This document shows positions 38,885 through 51,800 of a DNA stretch of 64,000 nucleotides, one piece after another; the stretch's first letter is position 1; every line of letters begins with the position of its first letter. The notes below the pieces were generated by a model. That model worked only from the letters and a program-made list of their open reading frames with translations. It was not told the DNA's origin and ran no database searches. The position numbers were made by a program, and so were the translations under genes. Location: the NCBI RefSeq assembly GCF_000237925.1, contig NC_031498.1, forward strand, positions 12,129,906-12,193,905, written 5' to 3'. The stretch comes from Schistosoma mansoni. Lineage: Eukaryota > Platyhelminthes > Trematoda > Strigeidida > Schistosomatidae.

Positions 38885-39850
38885 TGGTAAATCATAATAA
38901 TATGTTATCCTTAGTCCTTAAGAATTGGTCAAGTTTCCTCTTAAAGGACTCCTGGGTAGTCGCTTGGACTAGCTCAGTCGGCAGCGAGTTCCAGCATTTG
39001 ACAACTCTTACGGAGTAGAAGTTGTGTCTACGGTCTGTTCTGCTATGTTGGGTCCCCATTTTCTGGATGTTACCCCTTAGGTTAGTGTTGTGACTAAGCT
39101 TAAGTAGATGTTTAAGGGGGTGACCAGGAGTGTCAAGGATACTGTAAGTCATAAGAAGGTCACCTCTAAGACGCCTGTACTCTGACGGGCAAAGATTAAG
39201 TGATTGAAGGCGCTCTTCATAAGGTTTGAATTTGAGTCCCCAAACGGATTTCGTGGCTCGACGTTGGATACGTTCCAGAGTGTCCTTATCCTTTCGGAGG
39301 GAGGGAGGGAATACTATGTTTCCGTACTCTAAATGGGGACGAATAAAACTGTTGAAGAATATGTGGAAAGTTCTATCGTCAAGCTGGCCGAAAATGCGCT
39401 TCAATGTTATCAGTGCAAGGTTTGCTTGAAACGCGTTTTTGTAACAGTTAGCGTACGATTTCAAGTTGTAGGGTACCAACACTCTAAATGTTTTTCGACT
39501 TGGGATACTTCTAGAGAGGAGTTTCCTAAGTTGTAACTATAGTCTGCAACATGTCGCAGATGGGCTATTTTACACTTTGAAGTGTTGAAGTTAAGTCCGT
39601 TGTCGTCTGCCCAACTTTGAAGTTGAGTCAGATCCTCCTGAAGTACCAGTATATCCTTATGGTTACGTATCTCTCTCCAAAGTTTCACACCATCAGCAAA
39701 AAGCAATAAGTCAGACACTACTTGTTGTGGAAGATCGTTTATATAAATCAAGAAGGGAAGAGGTCCTAGTATTGAGCCCTGTGGGAACCCACTAGGACAT
39801 TCCATAGCCTGAGAGAAAGAATCTGTTCCTTGTTTTAACATGGTATACAT
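38885..39850 (-). mobile_element. CR1-like LINE fragment (end of reverse transcriptase and C-terminal domain)
   Basis: On the minus strand the frame reads GFPQGSILGPLPFLIYINDL, then LLLFADGVKLWRE, QSWADDNGLNFNTSKCK, FNSFIRPHLEYGNIV and LERIQRRATKSVWGLKFKPYEERLQSLNL, ending VVKCWNSLPTELV and DNILL. This is the usual block order for CR1/Jockey-type elements. The catalytic FADD box is FADG, so this copy cannot be active. One frame change separates the two parts near 39470. The 5' half is missing, replaced at 39852 by another LINE's 3' end. Confidence 0.88.
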
Positions 39851-39851
39851 A

Positions 39852-40785
39852 TAATAATAATAATTTATTCTCAAATAACAGTTTGTTACATGAGGCATGC
39901 CGGTTTACAGGCAAGATCAAATTGTTACAGAAGTTACAACTTTCAATGTTGAAAATTACTTGATATTTTATAAGATATGAATGTAAATGGATTTCGTAAG
40001 AAACATGTCAATATCACACTTGGCGCACTTTATGGAGGTAGCGTTGCAACATACAACTGATGGTCGAGAATATATTCATGCGAAGTTGGGGGCTTTGAGA
40101 AGCTTCGACCTTATATCCCTCCAGAATATCAGAAGCTTTAATAACGGTGTAAGACGAAGTCACCCGTCCCATATCTGTTTTCGGTGGGGTATGTCGAGGG
40201 GGCTGAAAAAGGTGTAAGAAAAAGGAAGGACGAAAGCAGAGCATACAATATTCATGGAGGAGTAGTTAAGGTATAACCATTTAGTCTATTTGTCTGTTAC
40301 TGAAGTCCTTATTAGGTAAGAGCATACTAATATGTTAAAGAAAACCAAGTGTGAACAAGGTATGAGTGGATAAGGAACTGTATAAATGAAGGTAGTTCAG
40401 AAAGAAGTATGGGATTATGTGTATTTATAAAGTAAAGTGCTGAAAACAGTATTCTGATACAAATGGCTGTCTCCCTTTTGTTTTCGAAGCTGTTTGAACT
40501 CTCGTTTTTGTTTTCAGATTTTATAGGGTATGGAGTGGGCTTCGTTTTTAGCCAATTGTCTAGTTTGCTTGTAATAGGATTACTCGGTAGGAAGTGGAAC
40601 CATTTTAGCTTTTTTTACATGATTTAAAGTGGTATTTTGCATGAATAAGTTCGCATCAATACCGTTGGTTCGTGACATCCCACTAGACATAAGGAGCCGT
40701 AATTTAATATGTTCTGCCCTACAGACACGGGTGGATTGAAGTTATCTCCCCACTATCATGTTTGCTGGTCTTTCTACATGTGATA
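39852..40785 (-). mobile_element. 5'-truncated LINE copy: 3' UTR only, AAT tail
   Basis: On the minus strand it ends in AATAAATTATTATTATTAT. It is almost identical to 50437-51307 (opposite orientation): translations of several hundred bases match exactly in both directions. It is also related to the 3' UTR of the LINE at 43743-45718, which shows what it is. No coding sequence is left. It is a young insertion. Confidence 0.82.
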
Positions 40786-40989
40786 TTATTTTTCCATTAT
40801 CGGATATTCTAGCCTATTTATCTATCTTATCATCATGATTTTGGAACAGACATTCAAGCTGTTAAACACGAAAACTTTTAAGCCCCTTACTAATCAACTC
40901 GCTCTATTCTAGCCCAATAATATTGAGGCCTGGTTCTATAACGTTAAAGCTGACTTCCGAGAGCACAGTATGGTAGCCCCGCGTGAAAA

Positions 40990-42990
40990 CACCTGGTGGT
41001 AGTGAGTACGTTGCCACGTGACTTGAACAGGTACGTTACATGAGTATGTTTACTAGCTATGTTCATTATCCTTATGACACCCAAAAATGTCTGCCCTTAA
41101 ACGTGTAGACCTAACCGACCGGCAACAGTAAGACCAGCTCTTCCACGATATAGAATCTCAAAAAGGCTCTGCAACGGAAACATTACCAATAATATGGCGA
41201 TCATTGGTCAGCGGACCTTCAACAAAGGCTTTTTCAGACAGTACTTCTTGACCAAGATTCCCCATCTAGTGTAGGCTATCCTCGTATTATCCCAAAATAA
41301 CGTCTTTGATGAAATGATTGCATCTATCGGTAAGATTCTGCAGGCCACCAGGACCTCCAGCACGGGGGGTTGTTCTGTCAGAGAACAGTCCCAGATGACA
41401 CAAAATGATACTGCAGATCTTTATAATAGTCGCACCCGTCATCCTCATATTCATCATAACCATAAATACTCCAGAACTCTCCGAAGAAGCCCATCACAAA
41501 AAAGATCTGCCGTCAGACCAAAAGGGACAAATAACCCCGGCTGTTTTTGGTACCACAACACCCTTGGTAAGTCTTCTAGGAACGACACAGAACTCTGCGG
41601 CTTCCAAGACTACAAACCTCCCGTCACAATAAACTTTTTGAGGAGCTTCCTCGCCGTCACGTGTTAGTGGCAACTGTAGCCGGTAGACATAGTCATATGT
41701 CATGCTTCAATGATATGATGAGGAAATTTCGCTATCTCGTCGACACTGGCGCAAAGATAAGCATTCTAACCCCGAATACCAGTAACCGTCTATATGATCC
41801 GATCCTCAACTCACATGCAACAAACGGAAAACCGATCTCCACAAACTGTAGGAGGTATGTTTACCTTAACGCGGCTTTACGCAAATCCACTCACTGGAGT
41901 TTCGTTGTTGCTGATGTTTCTGTGCCAAGCATTAGTACAGAACTGTTAGAAGGCCATGATCTACTAAATTATCTACTTTTTGAACTGTATTTTCTGGTTG
42001 TAAGTTGTTTCCGGTCACGATTAAGCATGTAATCGATTCATACTTCAAGTGCACACTTCACAAGTACCCTGAGCTTTACGAAATGTTGCCGAGACTACTA
42101 TGTGTTAACAGCAACGTTAAACACCACGTCACGACCACAAAATCACCTGTATTTTCGAAAGCACGCCGACTAGCTCCTGAAAAGTGAATATTACTTCCAA
42201 TACATTGGAAGCCGCACGCAAAATGATTCTATACAAAGAGACTCTATACAAACTCTGCAAAGCAAGGTGGTAGCCATTCTAGATTACCTGAAGTCGTCCA
42301 CATCCAAGCTACTCCGCATGTTTAGCGACCTGGCAACTTTTTCATAGACTGTTTATACTGAATCGCGGATATCTCGGGATATCTTTGATAGACCAGCTAC
42401 ATGGAAATGCGAAAACAGTCAAATTGGACGATAGTGAAAAGAAAGCATCCTCGAAAGTTAGGATAATTATCGCCAACTCGAATGTGCTTGCAAGGAACGG
42501 CATGTATTGTGCTGCACAGCACTTTCGAGACCAAGTGGAAGGCCGAGAACTTACTCTTCACCAACTACAAACCGTTTACTCCTTAGCTCGCCCTCAGACA
42601 AGCACTTTCCTCGGAAGAATGGACAACTGCAGCACATCTCACAGCTTACTTAAGATATACAACATATATCTGGTGCAAACAAAGTAGTTGCAGCCTCAAT
42701 GTCTTATGTAACTTCCTCGAGCAATTTCCAAGGAATTGGCCTTTTAAACTCACCCAGCTTAAAAAGGAAGACATCAGTCTCTAACACGAGTTATCTTTGA
42801 TAAACCTGGAACTATGGATCAAAAGATGAAAACGGGTCGCGGAATTTTGTGACACATCTAATGGTAGAGATCATCCAAATGACCACAAATATAACCGGCA
42901 CAACGTTTTCAAAACACTACACCAACGTTCGTACCCGGGTGTTTAAACAACCGTCAAGCTGACCGTAGAACGATTTTCCCAGCCCGATAT
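40990..42990 (+). mobile_element. Fossil Ty3/Gypsy LTR retrotransposon interior (gag-pol remnants)
   Basis: The plus strand holds, in order, remnants of a capsid region, a retropepsin with LVDTGA at about 41730, the pol linker that precedes reverse transcriptase (SKARRLAPEK) and an RNase H-like stretch (HFRDQVEGREL). This is the gene order of schistosome Gypsy elements such as the Boudicca/Saci group. The copy is heavily broken, with many interruptions, and much of reverse transcriptase is absent. It is clearly an old fossil. Confidence 0.75.
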
Positions 42991-43189
42991 TAGTGAAGAC
43001 GTGATAGATCCTCAATTTGATTTGGGAGGACCTTTATCAGATTCAGGTCGACATTCTTTGTAAGAACGTTTTATGTATGGAAATCCCTCTACATACACAG
43101 TGTTGTGATTTACTCCCCTTGGTTCCTTTAGGTGTACGTCTTGGTGATATTTTGATTTCATTTAAGATGGTACCATTTGTATTTTATTT

Positions 43190-43640
43190 TGATTTTGTTC
43201 CCCCTTCGTCTTCACTGAACAGTTATGTTTTACCTGATTGCGGCTATCACACTGATTCTCTCCCCTTCTTGACTGTGTTGCTTGCACTTACTGGAATTGT
43301 GGACTTTTGACTGTGAATTGTAACACTCTCACAGAATTGGAAGCACTCTGTGTTATAACGAAACTAAATATTATCTGTCGACCAACCTGTGCATAATCTG
43401 TCCACAAAAAATAGATTTACATTTGTTCGCTGCACTAGGTAATTCTCTTATATCCTTTATCAGTTTATCCATTTAATGTGATATAGATTTGACTACTGAA
43501 TGAACAATTGTTGGCCGAAAAACTGAGTGGTAATGTTTGTGTAGGTAATAGTGTACATTTAAATTTACAATGAATTTTAGAATCATCATTCACTCAATTA
43601 CCTTGCTTCGGTTTCAACTGGATGATAACGGGTACCTAAA
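43190..43640 (+). mobile_element. LTR-like repeat next to the Gypsy fossil
   Basis: About 450 bp related by eye to 51958-52435, with shared blocks such as TGTGTTATAA, GGTAATAGTGTACATTTA-like text and a purine/pyrimidine-poor middle. Its place after the pol remnants suggests a long terminal repeat. It is diverged, so old. Confidence 0.5.
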
Positions 43641-43742
43641 CTAACCTGGAAATTTATTCACCATTCACGACAGAGGCTGAGCTCACTCTAAAAAATATGT
43701 GTACTACCTTCCCTAGAATACTGCTCTTTTATCTTCTCTAAT

Positions 43743-45718
43743 ATGAATATCATAGACAAAATAACGGTAGATGTTCAAAGATGCTTTACACACCAACTGC
43801 TAGGAAGCGGCTCCACTCTCGATTACACAAGTAGGTGTAAGCACCTCTCTTTAGAACCTTTATGGCACCGTAGGCTAAGGAACAATATATTTTTCTACAG
43901 AGCAACAAATATACTATCATTCCTAACCTCCGGCCCAACTATGATTCATGACCCAGCCTATAGACTAAGAAACAATGCATATACACTATTTACCATAAAA
44001 AACCAAAAACAAATGCGTTGTAAGTTTTTCACAGTACGGTATAGCTTATTGTGGAACAGGTTGCCAATACTCATCTGTAACCGCGACACTTTTACCGAAT
44101 TCAAGAGGTTAATAACCCTGTTACTAGACTCTCAAGAGCTTCGTCAACTATTCCTTGAACTCCCGCCCACCAATGAGGCGCTTTATTATGGACCGCCTAA
44201 TATCCAGACGGAATAAGAATATAACGATCCCCATTGTTAATAGTATGAATATAACCAAATTACAGAACACATACTTTATCCTCTCCCATTATTCATTAAT
44301 TATTAATCATGGCCTTCTGCTCCTAACCCTCACATTGAGATTCCGAATCTCCCTAATGGTTAAAACAACATTATTCTTCCTAAGTGTCATGTCCTTTTAT
44401 TTTTATTTTTATTACAAGTAGACAGATAACTCACAACTCTTATGGATGATAATCAACTAAGGCCGACCAAAAACAAGCTCAAAATGTCGTGAACTTTCGT
44501 GAGTTGCTTAATATTTTACTTTTCTGACCCTGCAAATTTTACAATCTTCTACTCTTTCATATCCTTTGATTTGCTATTAGTTCTTACCATCTCTTAACCG
44601 CACGTAATCTGACCTATCTCTTATAACTTATACCATTAGTTATCTTCATAGCAGTATCATATAATGAATGAATGTCTAACCCATAATACAAATGCTTTAG
44701 CTATTTCATTTGCTTGTAACATGGAACTCGTAGGAACAGTATTCAAACTACAGGCCTTGATTAAAGCAGTATTCATGCTTACCACAAACGTAAGAGAATC
44801 TAACATCACGGAAGGAGAGAGGGTGGTGTTACCGACCAGCAAACATAGTAGTGGAGAAATAACTTCAATCCACCCGTGTCTGTAGGGCAGAACATATTAA
44901 ATTACGGCTCCTTATGTCAAGCATGATGTCACGAACCAACGGTATTGATGCTAAGTTATTTATGCAAAATGCCTCTTTAAATCGTGTTTAAAACGCTGAA
45001 TTGGTTCCACTTCCTACCGAGTAATCCTATTGCAAGCAAAGTAGACAATTTGTTAAGGATAAAGCCTGCTCCATACCCCATAAACTGTAAAAGCAAAAAT
45101 GGGCTCAAATAGCTCCAGTAAAGAAGGGAGACAGCCATTTGTGTGTTAGAAGACTGTTTTCAGCACTATATTCTATAACAACATATAATCCCATACTTTC
45201 AAGCTTCTTTCTGAACTACCTTCATTTATACAGTTCCTTATTCACTCATTCCTTGTTTACACTTATTTTCTTTAACATATTAGAATACCCTTGCCTAATA
45301 AGTACCTTAAAGCAGAGAAATAGGCCAAGTGGTTATACCTTAACTAGTCCTCCGTGAAAATTTCTCTGCTCCTCGGCCCTTCCTTTTTCTTGCACCTTTT
45401 TTCAACCCCCTTGAGATACCCCACCGAAAACAGATATGGGATGGGTGACTTTGTCCTGCACCGTTAGTAAAGCCTCAGATCTTCTAGAAGTTCCCAACTT
45501 CGAATGGATCTATTCTTGACCATCAGTTACACGTCACAACGCCGCCTTTATAAGGCTCGCCGACTGCGGTATTGACATTACTTTTCTTACTAATACTAGC
45601 CCAGCCGAGTAATTTACTACAGTGAAAATTGTAACTTCTGTAACAATTTGATCTTGCCTGTAAACTGGCATGCCTTATGCAACAAACTGTTATTTGGGAA
45701 TAAATTATTATTATCATT
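43743..45718 (+). mobile_element. CR1-like LINE: C-terminal coding end plus long 3' UTR
   Basis: The coding end (43743-44216) contains YTSRCKHLSLEPLWHRRLRNN and FFTVRYSLLWNRLPI, the same C-terminal domain as in the LINE at 48822-51945, and ends in TAA. A 3' UTR of about 1.5 kb follows and ends in AATAAATTATTATTATCATT. The last ~850 bp are the parent type of the UTR-only copies at 39852 and 50437. The 5' half is missing. Confidence 0.82.
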
Positions 45719-45729
45719 AACGGAACTAA

Positions 45730-45995
45730 CGTTAGCATCGGTATCGAACGCACCAAAGCAGAGCATTTGGAAGGAAACCCTATCCACGTCGATTTTCCTT
45801 CAGTATAATCGAAAGACACGAGTCCCACACTTACGATATCTCATCTGATAGCCAATACTCACGATGATACTTTTGCAATATCTGAAAATAGGCTCAAAGC
45901 AACGCGTTCTGGAAGAAGAGTAAGATTTCCAGAACATTTAAACGATTATCGCACGCAAGACGCTAATAAACATTTTGTTTCATCTCGATATTTTT
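45730..45995 (+). mobile_element. Fossil Ty3/Gypsy pol C-terminal tail
   Basis: Plus-strand remnants end with a basic SGRRVRFPEHLNDY motif, typical of the region after integrase in Gypsy elements. It may belong to the same fossil as 40990-42990, split by later LINE and LTR sequence. It is broken and short. Confidence 0.5.
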
Positions 45996-45999
45996 TGAA

Positions 46000-47434
46000 G
46001 CACTGAAATCAGACACTGAAGTAACTGCAAACATGCTTCACCTTCTATTCGAGGAGATTTGGGAGGGGGAACAAGTGCCAACGGACTGGAAAGAAGGTTG
46101 CCTCATCAAGATGCCAAAGAAAGGAAATCAGATCAAATGTGAGAATTACAGAGGCATCAGTTTGTTGTCAGTACTAGAGAAAATTTTCAACAGTGTTACT
46201 GAAACAGATAAAGGATTCAGTAGATGCCCAATTTCAAGACCAACAGGCTGAATTCCGTAAGGATCGGTCGTGCACAGACCAAATTGCGACACTACGGGTC
46301 ATCGTTGAACAATCAGTTGAGCGGAATTTGTCACTATACATCAACTTCGTTGACTATGAGGAGTTTGACAATGTGAACCGCAGAACATTATGGAAACTTC
46401 TTCGACACTATGGAGTTCCTCAGAAGATTGTCAACATTATCCAGAACTTGTACAATGGACTACAGTGCAAAGTCATTCATGGTGGACATCTGAAAGACAC
46501 ATTACAGGTGAGGGAATGAGTAAGACAAGGCTGTCCTCCTACTTCTGGTGATTGACTGGATTATGAAGACCTCGACATCGGAGGGGAAGCACGGAATACG
46601 ATGGACATCTCAGAATCAATTAGACGATTTGGACTTCGCAGATGACCTAGCTCTCCTATCCCATACTCACGAACAAATGCAGACAAAGACAACAAATGTA
46701 GCAGCAGTCTCTGCATCAATAGGCCTCAAAATACACAAAGGAAGAAGCAAGATTCTCAAATACAACACGGAGAACACCAACCCAATCACACTTGATGGTG
46801 AAACTCTGGAAGAGGTAGAAACATTCACGTACCTGGGAAGCATCGTTGATAAACAAGGAGGATCGGATGCAGATGTAAAGGCGAGGATTGGCAAAGGAGG
46901 GATCGCATTCCTACAATTGAAGAACATATGGGACTCAAAACAACTCTCAACTAACTTCAAAGTGAGAATCTTCAATACGAACATCAAGACAGTCAGTTCT
47001 ACTGTACAGAGCTGAGACGTGGAGAACTACTACATCCATCGTCAAGAAGGTACAAGTATTCATAAACTGTTGTCTACGCAAAATACTCAACATTCACTGG
47101 TCGGATACAATCAGAAACAGACTTCTGTGTGAAAGGACAAACCAGCTTCCATCTGAAGAGGAAATTAGGAAAAGATGTGTGATGTGAATATGACATACAT
47201 TGAGGAAATCACCAAACTGCATCACGAGGCAAGCCCTAACTTGGAATCTGGAAGGGGAGAGGAAAAGAGGAAGGCCAAAGAACACATTACGCCGGGAAAT
47301 AGAAGCAGATATGAAAAAAAAATGAAATTTAACTGGAAAGGATTGCCCAGAACAGGGTTGGATGGAGAATGCTGGTGGGGGCCTTACGCTCCTCCACGAG
47401 GGGTAACAGGCGTAAGTAAGTAAGTAATTTCAAT
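46000..47434 (+). mobile_element. RTE-clade LINE (reverse transcriptase to 3' end)
   Basis: Plus-strand frames read WKEGCLIKMPKKGNQIKCEN, FRKDRSCTDQIATLRVIVEQ, YINFVDYEEFDNVNRRTLW, LDDLDFADDLALLSHTHEQM, VETFTYLGSIVDKQGGSDAD and the basic tail ERKRKAKEH. These are RTE blocks 1-7 and the C-terminal domain. The FADD catalytic box is intact, but the coding region is split by at least three frame breaks or stops. It ends with GGGTAACAGGC and a (GTAA)n tail. The 5' endonuclease half is missing; the matching half of the same family lies at 61985-63350. Confidence 0.88.
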
Positions 47435-48821
47435 ACGCTTATATGTGTATATTTGCCGCCAAAAAACAGAAAAATGTCTTTGTTTGCTAATATGTGTATA
47501 TTAAAAAATATTTTTAAAAAATGAAAGAAACTACCCTTTAAGAACCGCTTTTACGCTATCGCATATGTGTGAGTTTATTTTCCTTTTTCTCCCGCTTTGT
47601 GTCTCTACGCTCATACGAGTGTGACTCGACATACAGTTACGTAATTTTTTCTTTACCACGACGTCTGAAAAAGAAGAAAGAAGAACGACGAAGTCCATAA
47701 CGAATCGAAATTTCCATTGTACCTTGTTTTTTATCACAATATTGTACGAAATGGCCTCTTATGGTAAGGAAAGACGACCAAACGTTGCTAAACATAGCAA
47801 GCTATCGGAAGAGTATTTACCGACGACAAACTCGTTGAGTTTAAACTTCTGGCTGGCTACGTCGTAGGGTCATCACTAGCATACTAGGAGGAGAGTGATC
47901 TGTAACGGTAAATGAATCCCCAAAATCAATAGCACTGTAGGTGTTCGACATCTGATTTTGACCACCTTGCTTTTAATAGACTCACCTAGCTGAAGGCGCT
48001 CGTTCATGCATCCGCACCAGATCACGTGTGGGAACTCCGTGATCAACTTCTCCTGCGATCGCTAGCCAGTTTAGACAAGTCACTTCTAGGTATATTGATA
48101 ACCTATCAAATATATCTTCGAACCCCCTCGCTTTTGCCTTTTGATTTTACTGGGGTGAGTACTATTCAAATATAGGTGTTGCTGGTTAAATTATTGTAAA
48201 ACTACAAATACATGTCGCATCTTCAGGATATTCATGCAAATACAACAACGAATTAACAAGTAGCTTTTTGTGTTAGTACTGTATTATGGGTTCACAGTTA
48301 TTGTAACCTGTTAGAAATGTCACACCGACTGTAACCTTGACGAACATATATCTGCTATAAATTTCTTTTTTTCTTGATACACTGGTGGTGCTGAGGAGGA
48401 AAAAAATAAGGGAAACAGCCTAGCTGGCAATAAAAAGCCGTTTAAAAGTCTACCTTTGCAATGTTCTGCCCCACAAACATGGGTGGCTTGAAACCACTTC
48501 TCCCACTATCGGTGTCTGATAGTCAGTAACTTCAGTCTCCCATTTTTTAAAGTTAGGCTCCATCCAAGCGTTGGTTAGACTGCACTTATGTCATACCTCT
48601 AAGGTCTATGTCTCACACCCTGTTGAAAAGCAATATTTCTACATTATCCTTGCTCAAACATGTCGGTAGCTTGTTGTATGATCCATTTTTAAGGTTTTGT
48701 GTGTGAAACTCCTTCCATGCATACATTCGCAACTTGTTCTCATTGGATTCTTTAGTTGCACATTTTGTTAGTCCTCTTGATGCCATTTGAGATGGTAATA
48801 TTTTATTTCATTATAGTTTTA
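47435..48821. other. Stretch between LINEs with mixed repeat pieces
   Basis: It contains a dispersed repeat (47905-48130) and, at 48450-48540, a short reverse-oriented piece of the LINE 3' UTR family (TTCTGCCCCACAAACATGGG). At about 48700-48800 there is a block resembling 43090-43190. No gene is recognised. Confidence 0.45.
47905..48130 (-). repeat. Unclassified dispersed repeat, copy A
   Basis: On the minus strand the block TGATCTGGTGCGGATGCATG, TAGGTGAGTCTATTAAAA and GATTTTGGGGATTCATTTAC matches 57985-58215 (plus strand) over about 220 bp. The class is unknown. No preserved protein frame is shared by the two copies. Confidence 0.6.
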
Positions 48822-51800
48822 ATAATAATAATAAATTCTGAAAATAATTTTTAAAGAATTCACACCAGTTTACAGGCATGATCAGATTGATATAAAAAGC
48901 AACATTTAATGTAGAGAACAAACATGAAATATAAGATTGTTTTGTGTTTGCTGTTTCAGTAATTGATAAGTAGTTTATATATGGCATATATCACGGCAAG
49001 CCAATGCAACACCAGAGAACTTTTGATTTTTTCTTAAGTGGATAGCTTGATGATTTATGAACGTATTTCCTCAAGGTTATTTCCAGTGCCGGAGTGAGTT
49101 ATTGATAAATATCTACAACTAGAGAAAGTAAGATTATAGCAAAGAGCACGGAACAACGAAACAGTGATTGCCAAAATATGCCGATCAGGTTACCATTGTT
49201 CATGTTAGATATTATTCAAACGTGTTAGAGTTGCTAGTGACAGTGTTAATGTAAAGTGACAGCAAGTAAGTAGTTAAACATTTAAAGTTCCTATAATCTC
49301 ACTTGTGGAGTAAGATACCCTTACAGGTGCTAGAGCATTTAATGCATTTTCAGAGGAGCAATAGGCATTAATGGAGCGAATAAACAATGGGAGAGAGTTT
49401 AACGTACGGACAGTTTGTGGTAGATTATTCCAGAGTCTAGAAAACTTACAGGTAAAGTAATTCGTATAGAGAGAAGTTCTGGAATATGTTTGTTTCGCTA
49501 AAGACAAGGAGTTACGGGTGTCGTAATGTGAAGCTTCAGCATATTTAATCGCCTGGTTGGATGTGAAGGATAGTTTGTCAAGTATTTTGAAAAAGAAGAT
49601 AAGGTTAAGTTTGAGTCTCCTCTTCCATAAAGGGTCAAACCCGAGTTTATTACATCTAGAATTATATGTCAAGGCACAATCGGTTCCAAGAGTACGAAGT
49701 GTAAATCGTCTCTGTACTGATTCCAGTCTTAATTTATCCTTTATGCGCGTGCTACTAAGGAGAAACGCGCAGTATTCGAGGAGTGGTCGAACACAGACTT
49801 TGTACATTAATATACGAGATTCGTTGTTATGAAGGTTCCGAGTTATGTAACCTATAAGGCGTTGAGACTTGGAAGTTTGTTTCATTATCTGTTCAGTAAA
49901 CGACAAGTCGTAGGAGTACCTAAGTCCCAGGTCTACTACTGTGTGTAACCTAGATATCACTTCACCATTTATGGTAAGATCGAGGTTGAGTGATGTATCA
50001 CCGAAGCATTATCATCCACATTTAGCTGTATTAAGCTCCAGTTGCCATTTCGAGCACCACTGTGTTACCTTGTTAAGCTCCGTGCTGATGCAATTTTGAA
50101 CATTGCTCAGCTCATGTGGAGAAAATGAATACACTACTTTAAGATCGTCTGCATACAAAAGGGACTTACCCATACTAAAACGCTCACAAACATCATCAAT
50201 AAAACCTAAAAAGAGCAAAGGACCTAAGACACTACCCTGAATTACCCCACTTCTAACGGGGACGACATTCGACAATGAAGAGTTGATTTTAAATATTTGA
50301 TGTCGATTACTGAGGAAGGAATCAAACCAGGCTAGTAATGGGTTTTGGACCCCATAAGATGCGAGTTTATCTATGAGAAGTTGAAGGTTGACCATGTCGA
50401 AGGCCTTAGAAATGTCCAGGTAGAGCACTAATACTATGGGGCAGAACATATTAAATTACGGCTCCTTATGTCTAGTGGGATGTCACGAACCAACGGTATT
50501 GATGCGAACTTATTCATGCAAAATACCACTTTAAATCATGTAAAAAAAGCTAAAATGGTTCCACTTCCTACCGAGTAATCCTATTACAAGCAAACTAGAC
50601 AATTGGCTAAAAACGAAGCCCACTCCATACCCTATAAAATCTGAAAACAAAAACGAGAGTTCAAACAGCTTCGAAAACAAAAGGGAGACAGCCATTTGTA
50701 TCAGAATACTGTTTTCAGCACTTTACTTTATAAATACACATAATCCCATACTTCTTTCTGAACTACCTTCATTTATACAGTTCCTTATCCACTCATACCT
50801 TGTTCACACTTGGTTTTCTTTAACATATTAGTATGCTCTTACCTAATAAGGACTTCAGTAACAGACAAATAGACTAAATGGTTATACCTCAACTACTCCT
50901 CCATGAATATTGTATGCTCTGCTTTCGTCCTTCCTTTTTCTTACACCTTTTTCAGCCCCCTCGACATACCCCACCGAAAACAGATATGGGACGGGTGACT
51001 TCGTCTTACACCGTTATTAAAGCTTCTGATATTCTGGAGGGATATAAGGTCGAAGCTTCTCAAAGCCCCCAACTTCGCATGAATATATTCTCGACCATCA
51101 GTTGTATGTTGCAACGCTACCTCCATAAAGTGCGCCAAGTGTGATATTGACATGTTTCTTACGAAATCCATTTACATTCATATCTTATAAAATATCAAGT
51201 AATTTTCAACATTGAAAGTTGTAACTTCTGTAACAATTTGATCTTGCCTGTAAACCGGCATGCCTCATGTAACAAACTGTTATTTGAGAATAAATTATTA
51301 TTATTGTTATTACTAGATATCCTTGGCTACGAAAAGAATGGACTAAATTAAAAAAGTCAAAGTGACATGTCATGCGGGACCGACTTTTAAGAAATCCATG
51401 TTATGTATCATTGATAACTTTTTCAGTCAACAATTAGTTGGATAGTTCGTCACAAATAATGTTTTACATAATCCTAGAGATAACGGGTAATATTTATCGG
51501 CTGATAGTTGTTCATGTCAGTCTTATCTCCAGATTTGTAACGTGGTATGATGTACGCGGTTTTCCAATGGTCAGGACAAGAGCCTGGTTCCATAGAGTAA
51601 ACAGCTTAAGGAGAAGAAGTGGAATATCTGGACCACCATATTTGTAGAGAAATGATGAAATCCCGTCTGCTCCATGACCTCTCGAAACCTTGAGGTTATT
51701 TAAGGCCTTACTAATTTTCAGACATGTGAAGGAGATAGATTTAATTGAGTTGCCAGTCATGCATATAACTCTAGAAACAGAGCCATTTATGGATCCTTTG

